Of a stretch of 12,704 bases of DNA, positions 1 to 6,695 are shown one piece after another. A program made the translations under genes and the position numbers. Where the stretch lies: assembly GCA_002314675.1 (NCBI GenBank), contig DCGZ01000083.1, forward strand, positions 12,809 to 25,512, in the 5' to 3' direction. Below the pieces are notes generated by a model, which was given only the letters and a program-made list of their open reading frames with translations, had not been told where the DNA came from and did not search any database. Position 1 is the first letter of the stretch, and each line of letters begins with the position of its first letter. Origin of the DNA: Fibrobacter sp. UBA1765. Lineage in GTDB: Bacteria; Fibrobacterota; Fibrobacteria; Fibrobacterales; Fibrobacteraceae.

Positions 1-27
1 TGCCGCGCTTCGCTCGCAACGACAGAA
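1..27. repeat. Partial right arm of a GTCATTGCGAGGA-type palindromic repeat
   Basis: The first bases read TGCCGCGCTTCGCTCGCAAC followed by GACAGA. This resembles the right arm (…TTCGCTCGCAATGACA…) of a dispersed palindromic repeat seen in many bacterial genomes. The other half lies outside the window, so the call rests on one arm. A fuller relative sits at the opposite end of the window (12596-12676). It lies just downstream of the FAD-dependent dehydrogenase gene and could act as its transcript 3' end. Confidence 0.4.
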
Positions 28-62
28 AAAGTACAATTTCAGTTAACAGCCTACAGCCTTGA

Positions 63-1631
63 CTACAAAACAACAGCCTTGGCGCGGTAGGCTAGCCTTG
101 CACCATCTGCTGCGCTTGTCACAATGCCACCAGAATAGCCAGCTCCTTCACCAAGAACAAACAGACCCTTCGTGTTTACAGATTCCATAGAGTCTGGATT
201 TCTGGGGATTCGTACTGGAGAACTTGTACGAGTTTCTGGAGCTACAATCAAGCCCTCCTTAATAAAGCCTGGAATTTTACGTTCAAAATTCATAAAGCCT
301 TCAACCAAGGAATCCGCAATACTATGTGTTAGCAAATCCCGTAAATTGCAAGGCACAATACCGCATGGGTACGTTGTTTTTGGCAAATTCCTACGGTCTA
401 AGCAATTTTCCATAAACGCTTGGATTGTCTGCGCTGGCGCACTGTAATTTTTACCTCCAGCTACAAAAGCATTTTGCTCAAGAAGACGCTGGAATGCAAG
501 GCCTCCAAACAAATCAGCCGACGCTGGAATTGGAACAACAATGGCGCCATTTGCATACGGTCCACGACGGTGGCTATGGCTCATGCCATTAGTCGCAAGC
601 ATTTCGGGTTCAGAAGCGCATGGAACAAGCACGCCACCAGGGCACATGCAAAAACTGTATGCAGCAGAAGTTTCATGAATTGTCTTTGCTGTAAGCGCGT
701 ATTCCGCACTGCCCGTAAGGCGCGTATCCACTCCGCGACCAAGCTGACGCTCGTTGATGAGGCTCTGCAAATGCTCTACGCGAACACCCATGGCAAATCC
801 CTTGGATTCAAGCGCAACGCCGCGTTCATGCAGCAATTCATAAATGTTTCTTGAAGAATGTCCCGTTGCAAGTACAAGAGCAGAAGTTTCAATCCATTCT
901 CCATTGAACTTCGCCTTTACAACCTGCCCATTCTTTATTTCAATATCTTCAAATACTGAACCGAACTTAAAGTCGCCGCCAAGTTCAACAATGCGCTTAC
1001 GGAGTTCTCTAAGCATTAGAGCCAGGCGGTCAGTTCCAAGGTGCGGCTTTGCAAACACCAAAATATCTGCAGGCATACCAAGGTCTACCATATCTTCTAG
1101 AACAGCCTGCGAAAAAAAGTTCCTTGTACGAGTATTCAGCTTGCCATCAGAAAATGCACCGGCGCCACCTTCACCAAACAACACGTTTGAATGCGGATTA
1201 AAAACGCGATCATTAAAAAATCTTCGAATGCTTCTAAAACGGTCTGCAACAGGTTCACCCTGTTCATGAAGCGTTACCTTAAAGCCACGACGCAAAAGAG
1301 TATAAGTAGTCCAAAGCCCTGCAGGGCCCGCGCCCACAACATGCACATGCTTTGGCATGGCAACTGTATTTTCTAAAGGATCCCTTTCGTTTTCAGGCAA
1401 TTCCGTAAAAGGAACAACCCCCTGCTTACCATCCAAATCGCGTGTACATTCAAAATTGACCGTATACGAAAAATGCGGAGAACCACGGCGACGAGAATCT
1501 AGCGAATAACGTTCCACCTTAAGGTTCTTGATTTCACCTTTATCGATACGAAGTCCCTTCGCAAGCACAAGGGGAACTTCATCCTTTTTTGAAATGGGTA
1601 CATTCAATTCGCGGAATCGGTATTTTTTCAT
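63..1631 (-). CDS. FAD-dependent dehydrogenase, COG2509-like family
   Basis: Predicted flavoprotein of 522 residues, soluble and cytoplasmic, with no signal peptide or membrane segment. An N-terminal domain of about 90 residues precedes a dinucleotide-binding fold. The GxGxxG motif VVGAGPAGLW lies at about 98-107 and is followed by the basic segment LLRRGFKVTLHE. A glycine-rich FGEGGAGAFSDGKLNTR block at about 152-168 and a C-terminal GLFVLGEGAGYSGGI motif match the uncharacterised FAD-dependent dehydrogenases I know as COG2509; the substrate is unknown. I chose the ATG at 1631 (MKKYRF) rather than the upstream ATG at 1673. A TATATTTA box ends five bases before 1631, and the extra 14 residues look unlike the family. 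There is no Shine-Dalgarno sequence, so the message may be leaderless. It follows the ABC ATPase gene by 73 bases on the same strand but seems to have its own promoter. Confidence 0.85.
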   Translation of the reverse strand: MKKYRFRELNVPISKKDEVPLVLAKGLRIDKGEIKNLKVERYSLDSRRRGSPHFSYTVNFECTRDLDGKQGVVPFTELPENERDPLENTVAMPKHVHVVGAGPAGLWTTYTLLRRGFKVTLHEQGEPVADRFRSIRRFFNDRVFNPHSNVLFGEGGAGAFSDGKLNTRTRNFFSQAVLEDMVDLGMPADILVFAKPHLGTDRLALMLRELRKRIVELGGDFKFGSVFEDIEIKNGQVVKAKFNGEWIETSALVLATGHSSRNIYELLHERGVALESKGFAMGVRVEHLQSLINERQLGRGVDTRLTGSAEYALTAKTIHETSAAYSFCMCPGGVLVPCASEPEMLATNGMSHSHRRGPYANGAIVVPIPASADLFGGLAFQRLLEQNAFVAGGKNYSAPAQTIQAFMENCLDRRNLPKTTYPCGIVPCNLRDLLTHSIADSLVEGFMNFERKIPGFIKEGLIVAPETRTSSPVRIPRNPDSMESVNTKGLFVLGEGAGYSGGIVTSAADGARLAYRAKAVVL

Positions 1632-1636
1632 AAGGG

Positions 1637-1644
1637 TAAATATA
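1637..1644 (-). promoter_or_regulatory. Predicted -10 box (TATATTTA) of the FAD dehydrogenase gene
   Basis: On the minus strand TATATTTA is followed by CCCTT and then the ATG at 1631. The octamer matches the TATATTTG box of the two tRNA promoters here except in its last base. At the usual distance, transcription would start at or next to the start codon. No good -35 hexamer is visible at 16-18 bases. Confidence 0.5.
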
Positions 1645-1704
1645 CCTAATTGTCCGCATTCCATCAGCAACAAGAAAGCAAATCAAGGCTTTATAATGCA
1701 CGAG

Positions 1705-2505
1705 CTAGCCAAGCATTGCCTTTTTATAAAGCGTCGTCAACCGAGACTCATCAGGCATTTTACATTCAATGCCTGCATTTTTCAATAACGCTACCGCACG
1801 ATCCATATCGTTTTTTGCAATTTGCAGGGTTGAAGAATCAGCAACATACCCGACACTCCCCTGCATGGCAATACAGCCCTTTTTTAAAACGGCATAATGC
1901 GTCGCATATTTATCAAGTTCAGGCAAAATATGTGAGCTCACTACAAGAGTTGCATTTTGTTCCTTGCGAAAACGCGAAAGAGAATTCCACAACGATTCAC
2001 GAGCAACAGGGTCAAGGTTTGCGGCCGGCTCATCAAGCAAAAGTATTTTTGGAGAATGCAATACGGCTCTTGCAACCTGCAATTTCTGCCTATTGCCAAG
2101 CGACAGCGCACCGACTTTCAAATTCAGGTCAAATTGAAAATCAAGGCCCTGCAAAACTTCACGAATACGATTCCCCAGATTTTTGACTCCATAAAGCTTT
2201 CCAAAGAATTCCAGATATTCAAGAACCGTTAAACGCGGGTAATCTCCCGGATTTTCTATAAGCGTGCCAAATTGACTTAAATCCGCTTGGCCGTTTTTCT
2301 GCAAGTCCGAAGCGTAATTCAAGACTCCCGAAGAACATAGCAAACGACCGCAAACAAGGCGCATAAGCGTTGTCTTGCCAGCGCCATTCTCTCCAAGCAG
2401 GGCAAAAAAGGAACCACGAGGTATTTGCAGGGAAATGTTTTTCAAGGCATCTTCTTTAGCCTTTGCATAGCGAAAACAAACCGAATCTAAGGCAACTGCG
2501 TCCAT
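1705..2505 (-). CDS. ABC transporter ATP-binding protein (ABC-2/BcrA-like)
   Basis: Nucleotide-binding subunit of an ABC transporter, 266 residues, cytoplasmic face of the inner membrane. Walker A GENGAGKTT is at about 38-46, signature LSLGNRQ at 135-141, Walker B ILLLDEP at 154-160, D-loop NLDP, and the switch His in SSHIL at about 192. The Q-loop position carries Glu (LIENPGDYPRLT), like the 'E-loop' described for lantibiotic/bacitracin-type exporters. The C-terminal 60 residues are a typical short extension. The ATG at 2505 overlaps the preceding stop codon as TGATG, with GGTGG about eight bases upstream. The TTG one codon earlier is less likely. No permease gene lies next to it: the upstream partner is an outer-membrane barrel protein and the downstream gene is a flavoprotein. 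The substrate is unknown. Confidence 0.9.
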   Translation of the reverse strand: MDAVALDSVCFRYAKAKEDALKNISLQIPRGSFFALLGENGAGKTTLMRLVCGRLLCSSGVLNYASDLQKNGQADLSQFGTLIENPGDYPRLTVLEYLEFFGKLYGVKNLGNRIREVLQGLDFQFDLNLKVGALSLGNRQKLQVARAVLHSPKILLLDEPAANLDPVARESLWNSLSRFRKEQNATLVVSSHILPELDKYATHYAVLKKGCIAMQGSVGYVADSSTLQIAKNDMDRAVALLKNAGIECKMPDESRLTTLYKKAMLG

Positions 2506-3677
2506 CAAAAATCCACCCGGGTTCCAAGTTCAAATTCTACAAGCAAGCGTTCATTTGCTACAGTCCAAAAATATTCATTTGGGAGCTCAAAATAATGCCT
2601 GTAGCCAACAGAAGCCCCAGAATACACCTCAAAAAGTCCAAATTTTCGAACAAGCCTAAGCGCAGCATTGCAGTCAAGGGCAGTTCGCGCCTCATCAAGA
2701 GCCAAACCTAGGTATGCGTCCGACATTACATGCAAGATCCACGCATCGGCAAACCTATAGGAGCCCCGAAACATTATTTTAGGGCCAAGCAATTTAGAGC
2801 GCCTGCCTAAAAAATCATAATATTCGACAAGTTCTACTTCCGGCTCAAACTCTACATGCGCGAAATCATCGTTTCTCCATTCAGGCGGATTTCCATAATC
2901 TGGCGGAGAGTTGCCAAAACCATTATAAACCGTATCTAGATACGATTCCTTTTGCATATAGTAAATAGAATCAACGGCAAGGTTTGTGCCAACGCTTAAG
3001 GAATGTTCCCACGGCAAGGCTTGCGACCTATAATTCCAACTAATACCGGCAAAAGCCCTAAAGCGTTCGTTCTGCAAATAATTTGAAGTCACTCGCAACG
3101 CAAAGCGGCTATTTTCAATTTTCAAGAAATCCTTTATTACAGTTCCGTTGACAACCATATTTGCATCGCTGCCAAATTCAGCACCAAACGAAAGCATCGT
3201 CAAAAAAGTCGGCCCCTGAAAAATCAGCTCAGCCAAGGGCGTTACATAAAAGGTAGTCGTATCAAGAACCGTAGAATCACGCTTTATAAAGTAGTCGCAA
3301 GAAACGCTTCCTCCAAGAGACAACTCATACGACCCAAGCTTTAGCTCATAGGCCATGGAAGTCTTCAAAAAAAATCCACCGAAAGTTTCAGACGCATAAA
3401 ACGCATCTGCATCTTCATCGTAATAAAAGAATTTTCCAAACAAATCAGCAGAAAAGGCTAAACGCGAAGATTCCTCGGCAGCATCGTTATAAGCTTGCAG
3501 AATTTCTCTAAGCTCTTCGTCATATTCCCCGCCAACCTGCAGGGCTTCATTAAATAAAGAAATGGCCTCTGTCAAATTCCCGCGTTCCTCTGCATCCAGC
3601 GCATCGCTGTACAAGGATTCCTGGGACTTGGCAAAGACCAATCCAACAAACAAGAACAAAAATGCAATGAAACGCAT
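2505..3677 (-). CDS. Predicted outer-membrane beta-barrel protein with TPR-like N-terminus
   Basis: A 390-residue exported protein I do not recognise by name. A signal peptide (residues 1-16, MRFIAFLFLFVGLVFA then KSQ) precedes one TPR-like helical unit (about 20-50, with ALDAEERGNLTEAISLFNEAL). The remaining roughly 300 residues alternate polar and aromatic/hydrophobic positions with Gly turns (YELSLGGSVSCDYF, FRAFAGISWNYRS, FEVYSGASVGYRHYF) and end in RVDF with a terminal Phe. That pattern fits an outer-membrane beta-barrel with a C-terminal insertion signal. The start overlaps the stop of the upstream small secreted protein (TGATG at 3679-3675), and its own stop overlaps the ABC ATPase start in the same way. 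The three are therefore almost certainly translated from one message. A role in envelope transport or assembly is inferred only from this context. Confidence 0.75.
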   Translation of the reverse strand: MRFIAFLFLFVGLVFAKSQESLYSDALDAEERGNLTEAISLFNEALQVGGEYDEELREILQAYNDAAEESSRLAFSADLFGKFFYYDEDADAFYASETFGGFFLKTSMAYELKLGSYELSLGGSVSCDYFIKRDSTVLDTTTFYVTPLAELIFQGPTFLTMLSFGAEFGSDANMVVNGTVIKDFLKIENSRFALRVTSNYLQNERFRAFAGISWNYRSQALPWEHSLSVGTNLAVDSIYYMQKESYLDTVYNGFGNSPPDYGNPPEWRNDDFAHVEFEPEVELVEYYDFLGRRSKLLGPKIMFRGSYRFADAWILHVMSDAYLGLALDEARTALDCNAALRLVRKFGLFEVYSGASVGYRHYFELPNEYFWTVANERLLVEFELGTRVDF

Positions 3678-4096
3678 CAATGTTTCATCCCATTCTCCCG
3701 AACCTTATTTGGCGGAACATCGCCAAAACGTTGATCATTTTCGCGGGGTGCACCTTTAGCTTCGGGCGGCACGCGAAAGCGATCGCCATTTTTCGGGGTA
3801 AAGCCTTCCTTTTGGGAATTTTCGTTACGATTTTTTTGGAGAGCTCCTCGAACTTCGGATTTTTCAGAAGCATGGGAACTACGAACTCCAGAAAGGATCT
3901 GTTCGCGAGCCAAGCGACGTTCTTCGCGACGACGAGCCCAACTTTCAGAATCCCTGTCGCTCAAAACAGGCGATTTTGAAGATATTTCCGATTGAATCGG
4001 GGTTGAAACACGGGATTCGGGCGTAACGGACGACTCGGCTGCAAAAGATGCGGTCGCCATCACAAGCATAGTCATTGTTAAAATCAACTTTTTCAT
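3677..4096 (-). CDS. Small secreted charged protein, unknown function
   Basis: A 139-residue protein with a clear signal peptide (MKKLILTMTMLVMATASFA, then AES). The rest is hydrophilic and low in complexity: Ser/Thr-rich at about 20-45, a basic stretch WARRREERRLAREQ at about 53-66, then Gly/Pro/Arg/Asn-rich sequence to the end, probably disordered. I recognise no family. The ATG at 4096 is chosen because the signal peptide begins there. The longer reading from 4144 would run through the hairpin at 4117-4141 and adds no sensible sequence. It is the first gene of a three-gene unit and shares a TGATG overlap with the outer-membrane barrel gene. That suggests a periplasmic accessory partner, but this is inference. 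Confidence 0.7.
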   Translation of the reverse strand: MKKLILTMTMLVMATASFAAESSVTPESRVSTPIQSEISSKSPVLSDRDSESWARRREERRLAREQILSGVRSSHASEKSEVRGALQKNRNENSQKEGFTPKNGDRFRVPPEAKGAPRENDQRFGDVPPNKVRENGMKH

Positions 4097-4116
4097 ACGC
4101 TCTATTTTTAGCAAAA

Positions 4117-4141
4117 CCCGTGCCAATCCCATAGGCACAGG
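4117..4141 (-). terminator. Hairpin between the MORN gene and the next operon (weak terminator or attenuator)
   Basis: On the minus strand CCTGTGCC and GGCACGGG pair over eight base pairs (one G-U) around a nine-base loop, followed by TTTTGC. It lies 44 bases after the MORN gene stop and 20 bases before the next start codon. It also lies downstream of a TATATTTT box, so it may sit inside the 5' untranslated region of the trio. Only four Ts follow, which makes it weak as an intrinsic terminator. Confidence 0.4.
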
Positions 4142-4152
4142 CAAACTTAAAG

Positions 4153-4183
4153 AAAATATAAATTATTTCAGAAGCGATAGCAA
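4153..4183 (-). promoter_or_regulatory. Predicted promoter of the secreted protein / barrel / ABC operon
   Basis: On the minus strand TTGCTA (4183-4178) and TATATT (4160-4155, within TATATTTT) are separated by 17 bases. The -10 resembles that of the tRNA promoters here. It would give a leader of about 50 bases containing the 4117-4141 hairpin. Confidence 0.4.
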
Positions 4184-4184
4184 A

Positions 4185-4775
4185 TCAATTTCCGCAGCCA
4201 CTATCGCAACGGTTCCTAAAGAAGCGCATCTGCTGAAGCATTATACCCTTATTGTACTTGCGGTAATAGCCATGGCGCATGCCCTGTTCAAAATCCATAT
4301 CTTCAGAAAGCATGCCGGCTTCATCAAACATTACGGCCTTGCCATTCAGCGAGCCCCGTTCGTACTTCAATTCGGAACGCTTCGTTCCATTCTCATCGAA
4401 TTCCTCGGTCAAACCTTCCAGCACGCCTACCTTATAGGTTTCGCGCTTACGAATCTTGCCATTCTCGTAATAGGTTTCCGACACGCCGTTTTCTTCATCT
4501 GCCAGGTAATTGATTACCTGGTGAAGCTTTCCACTTGCGTAATAGGACTTATAGGTACCCGTAATTTTACCGTCGATATAGGGAATTTCAACGGCAATAG
4601 CACCATCCGGATGGTACGAGTAAGAAACGCCTTCCTTTACCGTGGTTCCATGCTGTACCGTGTACATTCGAGCGACCTTGCCATCGGCAAAAGTAGTACG
4701 AACGGTGTCCAAATCGGCCGCATTCGGTAAAGTTATAGAAACAAACAACAAAAAAGTTAAAAAATTTACTTTCAT
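4185..4775 (-). CDS. Secreted MORN-variant repeat protein (YwqK-like, COG2849 type)
   Basis: A 196-residue exported repeat protein. Residues 1-19 form a signal peptide (MKVNFLTFLLFVSITLPNA). From about 45 to 178 there are five to six short repeats built on G-x-Y-x-x-Y/F-x-x-x-G-x, such as GTYKSYYASGKLHQ, GVSETYYENGKIRK, GLTEEFDENGTKRS, GKAVMFDEAGMLSE and GYYRKYNKG. This is the MORN_2 pattern of proteins often labelled 'YwqK family antitoxin'. That label does not show a toxin-antitoxin role, and no toxin gene is adjacent. The C-terminus carries two cysteines (RNRCDSGCGN, C190 and C194) that could form a disulfide. The start has no Shine-Dalgarno sequence. It is divergent from the radical SAM gene, with only 53 bases between the start codons. 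Confidence 0.8.
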   Translation of the reverse strand: MKVNFLTFLLFVSITLPNAADLDTVRTTFADGKVARMYTVQHGTTVKEGVSYSYHPDGAIAVEIPYIDGKITGTYKSYYASGKLHQVINYLADEENGVSETYYENGKIRKRETYKVGVLEGLTEEFDENGTKRSELKYERGSLNGKAVMFDEAGMLSEDMDFEQGMRHGYYRKYNKGIMLQQMRFFRNRCDSGCGN

Positions 4776-4828
4776 TATACTTAAAATCTAGTAAATCCTT
4801 CTCAAATTATTGTATTTTGTGCGCGCTT
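4776..4828. promoter_or_regulatory. Divergent promoter region (MORN gene / radical SAM gene)
   Basis: Two outward-facing -10-like boxes fit in 53 bases. TAGATTTT on the minus strand (4790-4783) ends seven bases before the MORN start. TATTTTGTG on the plus strand (4813-4821) ends seven bases before the radical SAM ATG. Neither start has a Shine-Dalgarno sequence, so both leaders would be very short or absent. No convincing -35 hexamers are visible. Confidence 0.4.
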
Positions 4829-6331
4829 ATGCGCATTACGTTTTTAAATCCTCCGTTTCACCCGATGTTCAGCCGCGAATCCCGCAGCCCATGCGTCACA
4901 AAGTCCAGTACACTCTACTGGCCAATGTTCTTGAGCTACGCAGCAGGCAACGCCGAAGCTGACGGTAACGAAATACAGTTGATTGACTCCCCTGCCATGG
5001 GACTTGACCTTGACGCCACCGTCGAGGGTATTCGCAAGTTCCAGCCAGAACTCCTGATTCTAAGCACAAGTACACCAAGTATCTTGAATGACTTAAAGGT
5101 TGTTCGCAGGTTAAAAGAAGAATTTGGCAAGCCGATTGCCATTATGGGCACACATGCGAGCGCCGAGCCGCTGGAAAGCCTCGAAATGGAACCGGCACTT
5201 GACTACTGCATTATTGGCGAAGCCGACCGTACAGTTTGCAAGCTTGCAAAACTTTTGCAAGGCGAAATAGCAAGGCCGTCCGACATTGCCGGTCTAGCCT
5301 ACCGTACAGAAGACGGAAAGACAGACTTCCAACCGGAAGGTCCAAAGATCGAAGACCTCGATAACATTCCTTGGGTTAGCAAGACTTACCGCAAGTACCT
5401 GTACGACTGCTACAAAAAGTATTTCTATGGTGCAAACCTGAACCCGATCATAGTCATATTGACTGGTCGTGGCTGCCCGAACCGCTGCAGCTACTGCGTG
5501 ATTCCGCAGACCATCAATGGTCACGTGTTCCGCAAGCGCAGTCCTAAGGACGTAGTTGACGAGCTTGAATATATCAAGGCGAACTTTGAAGACCTTGGCG
5601 AAGTGTTCTTTGAGGACGACACCTTTACGGCAGACCCAAAGCATGTTCGTGCAATTTGCGAACTGATTCTTGAACGCAACCTGAAAATTACCTGGAGCTG
5701 CAACGCCCGCGCAGACGTTCCGCTTGAATTACTCCAGTTGATGAAGAAGGCTGGTGGCCGAGAAATGTGCGTTGGCTTTGAAAGCGCAAGCCCGGAAGTT
5801 TTGCAGAACATCCACAAGGGCGTAAAGAATACCGACAAGGCAATCGAATTTACGAAGAATGCTCGCAAGGCGGGTTTCCTTGTACACGGCTGCTTCATGG
5901 TAGGTAACCCGGGCGATACTCCGGCAACGCTCCGCATGACGCTTGATTACGCCAAGAAACTGAACCCGAACACGGCTCAGTTCTACCCTATCATGGCCTA
6001 TCCGGGAACAGAAGCCTACAAGGAAGCTTTGGAAAGTGGTGCCCTAAAAACGCGCGACTACAACCAGTGGCTAGACAAGGACGGTTTCCACCGCACAACA
6101 ATCCAGCGCGGCGAACTTACGAGCCAGGCTCTTGTTGATTTCTGCGACAAGGCCCGCCGTGAATTCTACTTGCGTCCAAGCTATATCTTGCGCCAGGGCA
6201 TTATGGCTATCAAGAACCCTCGCGAACGTTACCGTGTATTCCGTGGTTTCAATACGCTCGTAAGGCACTTGTTCCGTAAGCATGGCGAACTTGCTCCTGT
6301 AGCAAGGCAAGCCCCGACAATCAAGCCATAA
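4829..6331 (+). CDS. Radical SAM protein with N-terminal B12-binding-type domain
   Basis: A 500-residue cytoplasmic enzyme. Residues 1 to about 150 resemble the cobalamin-binding fold found before many radical SAM domains (start MRITFLNPPFHP, then LLILSTSTPSILNDL, IAIMGTHAS and YCIIGEAD). The radical SAM domain follows with the cluster motif CPNRCSYC (C216, C220, C223), FFEDDTFT at about 260-267, and GFESASPEVLQ and MVGNPGDTPATL further on. The three cysteines bind the [4Fe-4S] cluster that cleaves S-adenosylmethionine. The DxHxxG motif that places the cobalt-ligating His is not seen; the nearest text is DSPAMG, so B12 binding without His or no B12 is possible. The substrate is unknown; relatives include methyltransferases and hopanoid enzymes. 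I prefer the ATG at 4829 to the in-frame TTG at 4817, since family members start with this motif. It is monocistronic, with a strong terminator after it. Confidence 0.88.
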   Translation: MRITFLNPPFHPMFSRESRSPCVTKSSTLYWPMFLSYAAGNAEADGNEIQLIDSPAMGLDLDATVEGIRKFQPELLILSTSTPSILNDLKVVRRLKEEFGKPIAIMGTHASAEPLESLEMEPALDYCIIGEADRTVCKLAKLLQGEIARPSDIAGLAYRTEDGKTDFQPEGPKIEDLDNIPWVSKTYRKYLYDCYKKYFYGANLNPIIVILTGRGCPNRCSYCVIPQTINGHVFRKRSPKDVVDELEYIKANFEDLGEVFFEDDTFTADPKHVRAICELILERNLKITWSCNARADVPLELLQLMKKAGGREMCVGFESASPEVLQNIHKGVKNTDKAIEFTKNARKAGFLVHGCFMVGNPGDTPATLRMTLDYAKKLNPNTAQFYPIMAYPGTEAYKEALESGALKTRDYNQWLDKDGFHRTTIQRGELTSQALVDFCDKARREFYLRPSYILRQGIMAIKNPRERYRVFRGFNTLVRHLFRKHGELAPVARQAPTIKP

Positions 6332-6352
6332 AAATTGGAGAAAGTTAAAAAG

Positions 6353-6388
6353 CGGCGAAGTTGATTATTCAATTTCGCCGTTTTTTTT
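6353..6388 (+). terminator. Intrinsic terminator of the radical SAM gene
   Basis: CGGCGAAGTTGA and TCAATTTCGCCG form a 12-base-pair stem (one G-U) around a TTAT loop, followed directly by eight Ts. It lies 22 bases after the stop codon. Confidence 0.92.
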
Positions 6389-6420
6389 GCATTAAAGTTT
6401 TCTTTTTTTATAATTGACCC

Positions 6421-6450
6421 TTGACAGATAAAAAGGTATTTGTATATTTG
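6421..6450 (+). promoter_or_regulatory. Promoter of tRNA-Asp
   Basis: A perfect TTGACA (6421-6426) is followed after 16 bases by TATATT (6443-6448), extended to TATATTTG. The predicted start is about 6455, a few bases before the mature tRNA. The tRNA-Pro promoter in this window has the identical hexamers, spacing and extension. Confidence 0.88.
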
Positions 6451-6461
6451 GCGCACCCAAT

Positions 6462-6537
6462 GGGGTGGTAGCTCAATTTTGGTTAGAGCACCGGCCTGTC
6501 ACGCCGGAGGTTGCGAGTTCAAGCCTCGTCTATCCCG
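6462..6537 (+). tRNA. tRNA-Asp (anticodon GUC)
   Basis: A full cloverleaf can be drawn over 76 nt. The acceptor stem pairs GGGGTGG with CTATCCC (two G-U), with discriminator G. The D stem is GCTC/GAGC and the anticodon stem CCGGC/GCCGG, with loop CTGTCAC giving anticodon GUC at 6498-6500. The T stem is GCGAG/CTCGT with loop TTCAAGC. The 3' CCA is not encoded (GTT follows the acceptor stem), so it must be added enzymatically. The gene is flanked by its own promoter and terminator. Confidence 0.97.
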
Positions 6538-6539
6538 TT

Positions 6540-6583
6540 AAAAGACCTTCTCGAAAGAGAGGGTCTTTTTGTTTTATTTTTTT
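6540..6583 (+). terminator. Intrinsic terminator of tRNA-Asp
   Basis: AAAAGACCTTCTC pairs with GAGAGGGTCTTTT (one G-U) around a GAAA tetraloop, followed by a T-rich tract to about 6583. It begins two bases after the tRNA end. Confidence 0.92.
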
Positions 6584-6695
6584 GCTGCTCCCGCGCAAAA
6601 TTCCTTGAAAACCACTCCAAAGCTTCTTTAGCTCATTCCCAAATACATATTTTATTGCTACTATTGTGCCATATCAATTTTTAGGAGATTTACAA

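Noticed and set aside
4185..4775. Toxin-antitoxin system suggested by the YwqK 'antitoxin' label
   Set aside because: No toxin-like gene is adjacent, and the protein has a signal peptide, which does not fit a cytoplasmic antitoxin.
4817..4828. TTG start four codons upstream of the radical SAM ATG
   Set aside because: This TTG overlaps the probable -10 box, and the family-typical N-terminus MRITFLNPP begins at 4829.
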